Shown here: positions 5,165-6,915 of the stretch, piece after piece
Layout: each line of letters opens with the position of its first letter
Position numbering within the stretch: the first letter of the stretch is position 1
Origin: Deltaproteobacteria bacterium
Lineage (GTDB): Bacteria > Desulfobacterota > Dissulfuribacteria > Dissulfuribacterales > QOAL01
Assembly: GCA_026996955.1 (NCBI GenBank)
Contig: JALWJV010000073.1
Span: 1-6,915 of the forward strand
Direction: 5' to 3'
DNA length: 6,915 nucleotides
Translations under genes and position numbers: made by a program
Notes under the pieces: model-generated
Told to the model about the DNA's origin: nothing
Seen by the model: the letters and a program-made list of their open reading frames with translations, nothing else
The model's database searches: none

Positions 5165-6736
5165 ATGCTGTTTACAGTTGTTGATCTGCTTGTTCGGGCT
5201 GCTGACACCTGTCCTGACAAGAAGGCTGTCCTTTTTAAAAACAGGGCAATGACATATGGTGAGCTCTGTGAGCAGTCAAGGAAACTTGTAGGCAGTCTTG
5301 TTGAGCTTGGGGTAAAGAAGGGTGACAGAGTCTGTTTCTATCTTGAAAAGCGTTTTGAAAAGGTGCTTGTCATCTATGCAATTTCAATGGCCGGGGCAGT
5401 TTTTGTTCCCATTCGCAGACTTTGCACCAAGGAGCAGGCCCTTTACATCATCAACAATTCTCAGGCATCAGTCCTGATTACCACCTCTGCACGTCTTGCT
5501 GCTCTTGCCCCTTCGTTGCCGGAATTAAAGACAGCAATTGTTCTGGATTACATGGATTGTGATCTGGCGGTCCCAAACCTGGTTTCATGGGAGCAGGTTT
5601 TATCTTTCAGAAACACGTCGGTTAAATTTCCTTCCATAATTGCAAAAGATATTGCCGCAATAATGTACACATCAGGTTCCACCGGGCCTCCAAAAGGTGT
5701 GGTCTTGACCCATGGCAATATCGTGGCAGGAGCGCATAAGGTTTCTCATTATCTTGACTTGTCCGAGCACGACAGGCTGCTTGGAATCCTTTCCTTTGGG
5801 TTTGATTACGGCCTGAACCAGTTGACCATGGCATTTATGGCCAGGGCCCAACTGGTATTGTTTGACTATCTATTCCCCAGGGATATTTTGAAAGCAGTGG
5901 AACATTACGGCGTTACAGGGCTTGCAGCTGTTGCAACCACATGGATTCAGCTTTTGCAGGTGCCTTGGGGCAGGCACATGGATTCTCTTCGCTATATCAC
6001 CAATTCTGGAGGTGCCGTGCCTGTGGATGCTGTGAGAGAACTGCGCCAACGTATTCCTCATGCCCGTATCTACCTCATGTACGGTCTTACCGAGGCATTT
6101 CGTTCAACATATCTTGATCCTGATATGGTCGACCTGCGGCCCGATTCCATCGGCAAGGCAGTGCCCGGAGAAGAAGTAATGGTGGTGGATGAAAACGATA
6201 TGCCTGTCAAGCCAGGTGAAATTGGTGAACTGGTCCATCGCCGTGAGTTGGTGGCGCAGGGTTACTGGGCAGATAGTGAAGCTACTGAAAAACGTTTTCG
6301 TAAAAATCCATTTTTACAACAGGAAGTGTGTGTTAGTGAACGCGTGGTCTATTCCGGTGATTATGTGCGGATGGATAATGATGGTTATTTTTATTTTGTT
6401 GGCCGTAAGGATGAGATGATCAAAAGTGCGGGGAATCGCATCAGCCCCTGGGAAGTAGAAGAGATTCTATACCGTTCAGGATTTGTTTCAGAGGTTGTGG
6501 CCATGGGAGTACCCCATGAGGTTTATGGCCAGGTTGTTGGCGTTGTTCTTTCCCTTTTACCTGGTGTTAACAAGGGAGAAAAGGATATCCTTGATTACTG
6601 CAGGAATGAGGTGCCATCATATATGGTGCCGGGTCATGTACATATCTGGAGTACGTTACCCAGGAACACTAATGGCAAGCTTGACAGGGCGGTGATTAGG
6701 GAAAGGATTTTAGGGGACGCAGATTTTCGCAGATGA
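5165..6736 (+). CDS. Acyl-CoA ligase (AMP-forming), exosortase A-associated
   Basis: An ANL-superfamily adenylating enzyme that activates a carboxylic acid with ATP and transfers it to CoA or to the neighbouring carrier protein. The 523 residues show the complete motif set: P-loop Y-T-S-G-S-T-G-P-P-K-G (168-178), Y-G-L-T-E-A-F-R-S-T (306-315, A5), Y-S-G-D (396-399, A7), then FVGRKDEMIKSAGNRISPWE (hinge/A8), and P-R-N-T-N-G-K-L-D-R with the catalytic lysine K505 (A10). The A5 wording YGLTEAFRSTYLDP matches the subfamily found in exosortase A loci (TIGR03098-like). No Shine-Dalgarno is seen before ATG 5165, consistent with coupling to the ACP gene six bases upstream. The last residues G-D-A-D-F-R-R are encoded by a dispersed CGCAGAT repeat, so the extreme C-terminus is repeat-derived. 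The acid substrate cannot be predicted. Related loci usually continue with a PLP-dependent decarboxylase and hydrolases, which are not seen in the remaining 179 bases. Confidence 0.93.
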   Translation: MLFTVVDLLVRAADTCPDKKAVLFKNRAMTYGELCEQSRKLVGSLVELGVKKGDRVCFYLEKRFEKVLVIYAISMAGAVFVPIRRLCTKEQALYIINNSQASVLITTSARLAALAPSLPELKTAIVLDYMDCDLAVPNLVSWEQVLSFRNTSVKFPSIIAKDIAAIMYTSGSTGPPKGVVLTHGNIVAGAHKVSHYLDLSEHDRLLGILSFGFDYGLNQLTMAFMARAQLVLFDYLFPRDILKAVEHYGVTGLAAVATTWIQLLQVPWGRHMDSLRYITNSGGAVPVDAVRELRQRIPHARIYLMYGLTEAFRSTYLDPDMVDLRPDSIGKAVPGEEVMVVDENDMPVKPGEIGELVHRRELVAQGYWADSEATEKRFRKNPFLQQEVCVSERVVYSGDYVRMDNDGYFYFVGRKDEMIKSAGNRISPWEVEEILYRSGFVSEVVAMGVPHEVYGQVVGVVLSLLPGVNKGEKDILDYCRNEVPSYMVPGHVHIWSTLPRNTNGKLDRAVIRERILGDADFRR

Positions 6737-6747
6737 ACGCAGATTAT
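6718..6747. repeat. Three CGCAGAT units at exact 10-bp spacing
   Basis: CGCAGAT occurs at 6718, 6728 and 6738, giving 10-bp units ACGCAGATTT / TCGCAGATGA / ACGCAGATTA by context. The middle unit supplies the ligase stop codon TGA (6734-6736). This looks like a degenerate intergenic repeat that has become fused to the 3' end of the gene. Confidence 0.75.
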
Positions 6748-6831
6748 AAGGGCTTCAAGCACCAGGGTCTAACCGAGCAGATAATTAGAACCTAGATTGA
6801 GCGATTGTCGGATTTGCTGCAGATCCGCGAA

Positions 6832-6872
6832 AGAGGAATTCCCATAATAGTCGGCTATATGGGGATTCCTCT
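6832..6872. repeat. Strong hairpin in the 3' gene-free tail
   Basis: Arms 6832-6846 (AGAGGAATTCCCATA) and 6858-6872 (TATGGGGATTCCTCT) pair with one mismatch over 15 bp, and ATAG/CTAT can extend the stem inward. No T-tract follows, so it is not a typical terminator. The rest of 6748-6915 has no gene I can support. A 32-codon stop-to-stop frame (6796-6891, ending IPLTKEMQ) covers the hairpin but has no recognisable start or family. Confidence 0.6.
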
Positions 6873-6915
6873 GACAAAGGAGATGCAGTAAATACGGCAA
6901 TCCCGAAGGGTTTCA

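Noticed and set aside
4876..5220. Minus-strand open frame over the ACP gene
   Set aside because: It is a shadow of the ACP reading frame with low-complexity S/T/R-rich translation.

Overview
The window looks like part of an exopolysaccharide / exosortase A (PEP-CTERM) locus from a Gram-negative bacterium. Everything is on the + strand. The PEP-CTERM sorting signal, the deacetylase subfamily and the acyl-CoA ligase subfamily are all known from exosortase-A type loci. The moderate GC content, the coiled-coil/nuclease-like first gene and the many degenerate palindromic intergenic repeats would suit a Desulfobacterota-like or Nitrospirota-like genome. That taxonomic guess is an inference with low to moderate confidence.

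Layout. 1-698: 3' part of a coiled-coil repeat protein with a nuclease-fold-like C-terminus, cut by the window edge. 698-828: gene-free spacer with a near-perfect palindrome and a nested inverted-repeat element. 829-1443: APS kinase (cysC). 1476-2324: polysaccharide deacetylase of the PEP-CTERM locus type. 2322-2456: palindromic repeat element, copy 1. 2497-3657: UDP-GlcNAc 2-epimerase (wecB-like) carrying two compensating frameshifts. 3665-3781: repeat element, copy 2. 3782-4010: promoter region with a good sigma-54 (-24/-12) match. 4011-4748: secreted PEP-CTERM protein. 4765-4803: rho-independent terminator. 4904-5158: acyl carrier protein. 5165-6736: exosortase-associated acyl-CoA/AMP ligase. 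6713-6915: tandem CGCAGAT repeat, then a gene-free tail with a strong hairpin.

How the genes fit together (inference). The epimerase would supply ManNAc-type sugar nucleotides. The deacetylase would modify the exported polymer. APS kinase would make PAPS, possibly to sulfate the polymer. The PEP-CTERM protein would be exported by Sec, processed by an exosortase (not in this window), and deposited at the surface together with the polysaccharide. The ACP and ligase form a two-gene unit of the kind found in exosortase A loci; the acyl group they activate is not known from sequence.

The points most worth a second look are the double frameshift that scrambles the active-site segment of the epimerase while keeping the frame open, the sigma-54 promoter with a candidate enhancer palindrome in front of the PEP-CTERM gene, the lone APS kinase in a polysaccharide locus, and the two related palindromic elements that bracket the epimerase gene, one carrying a piece of a second repeat family.
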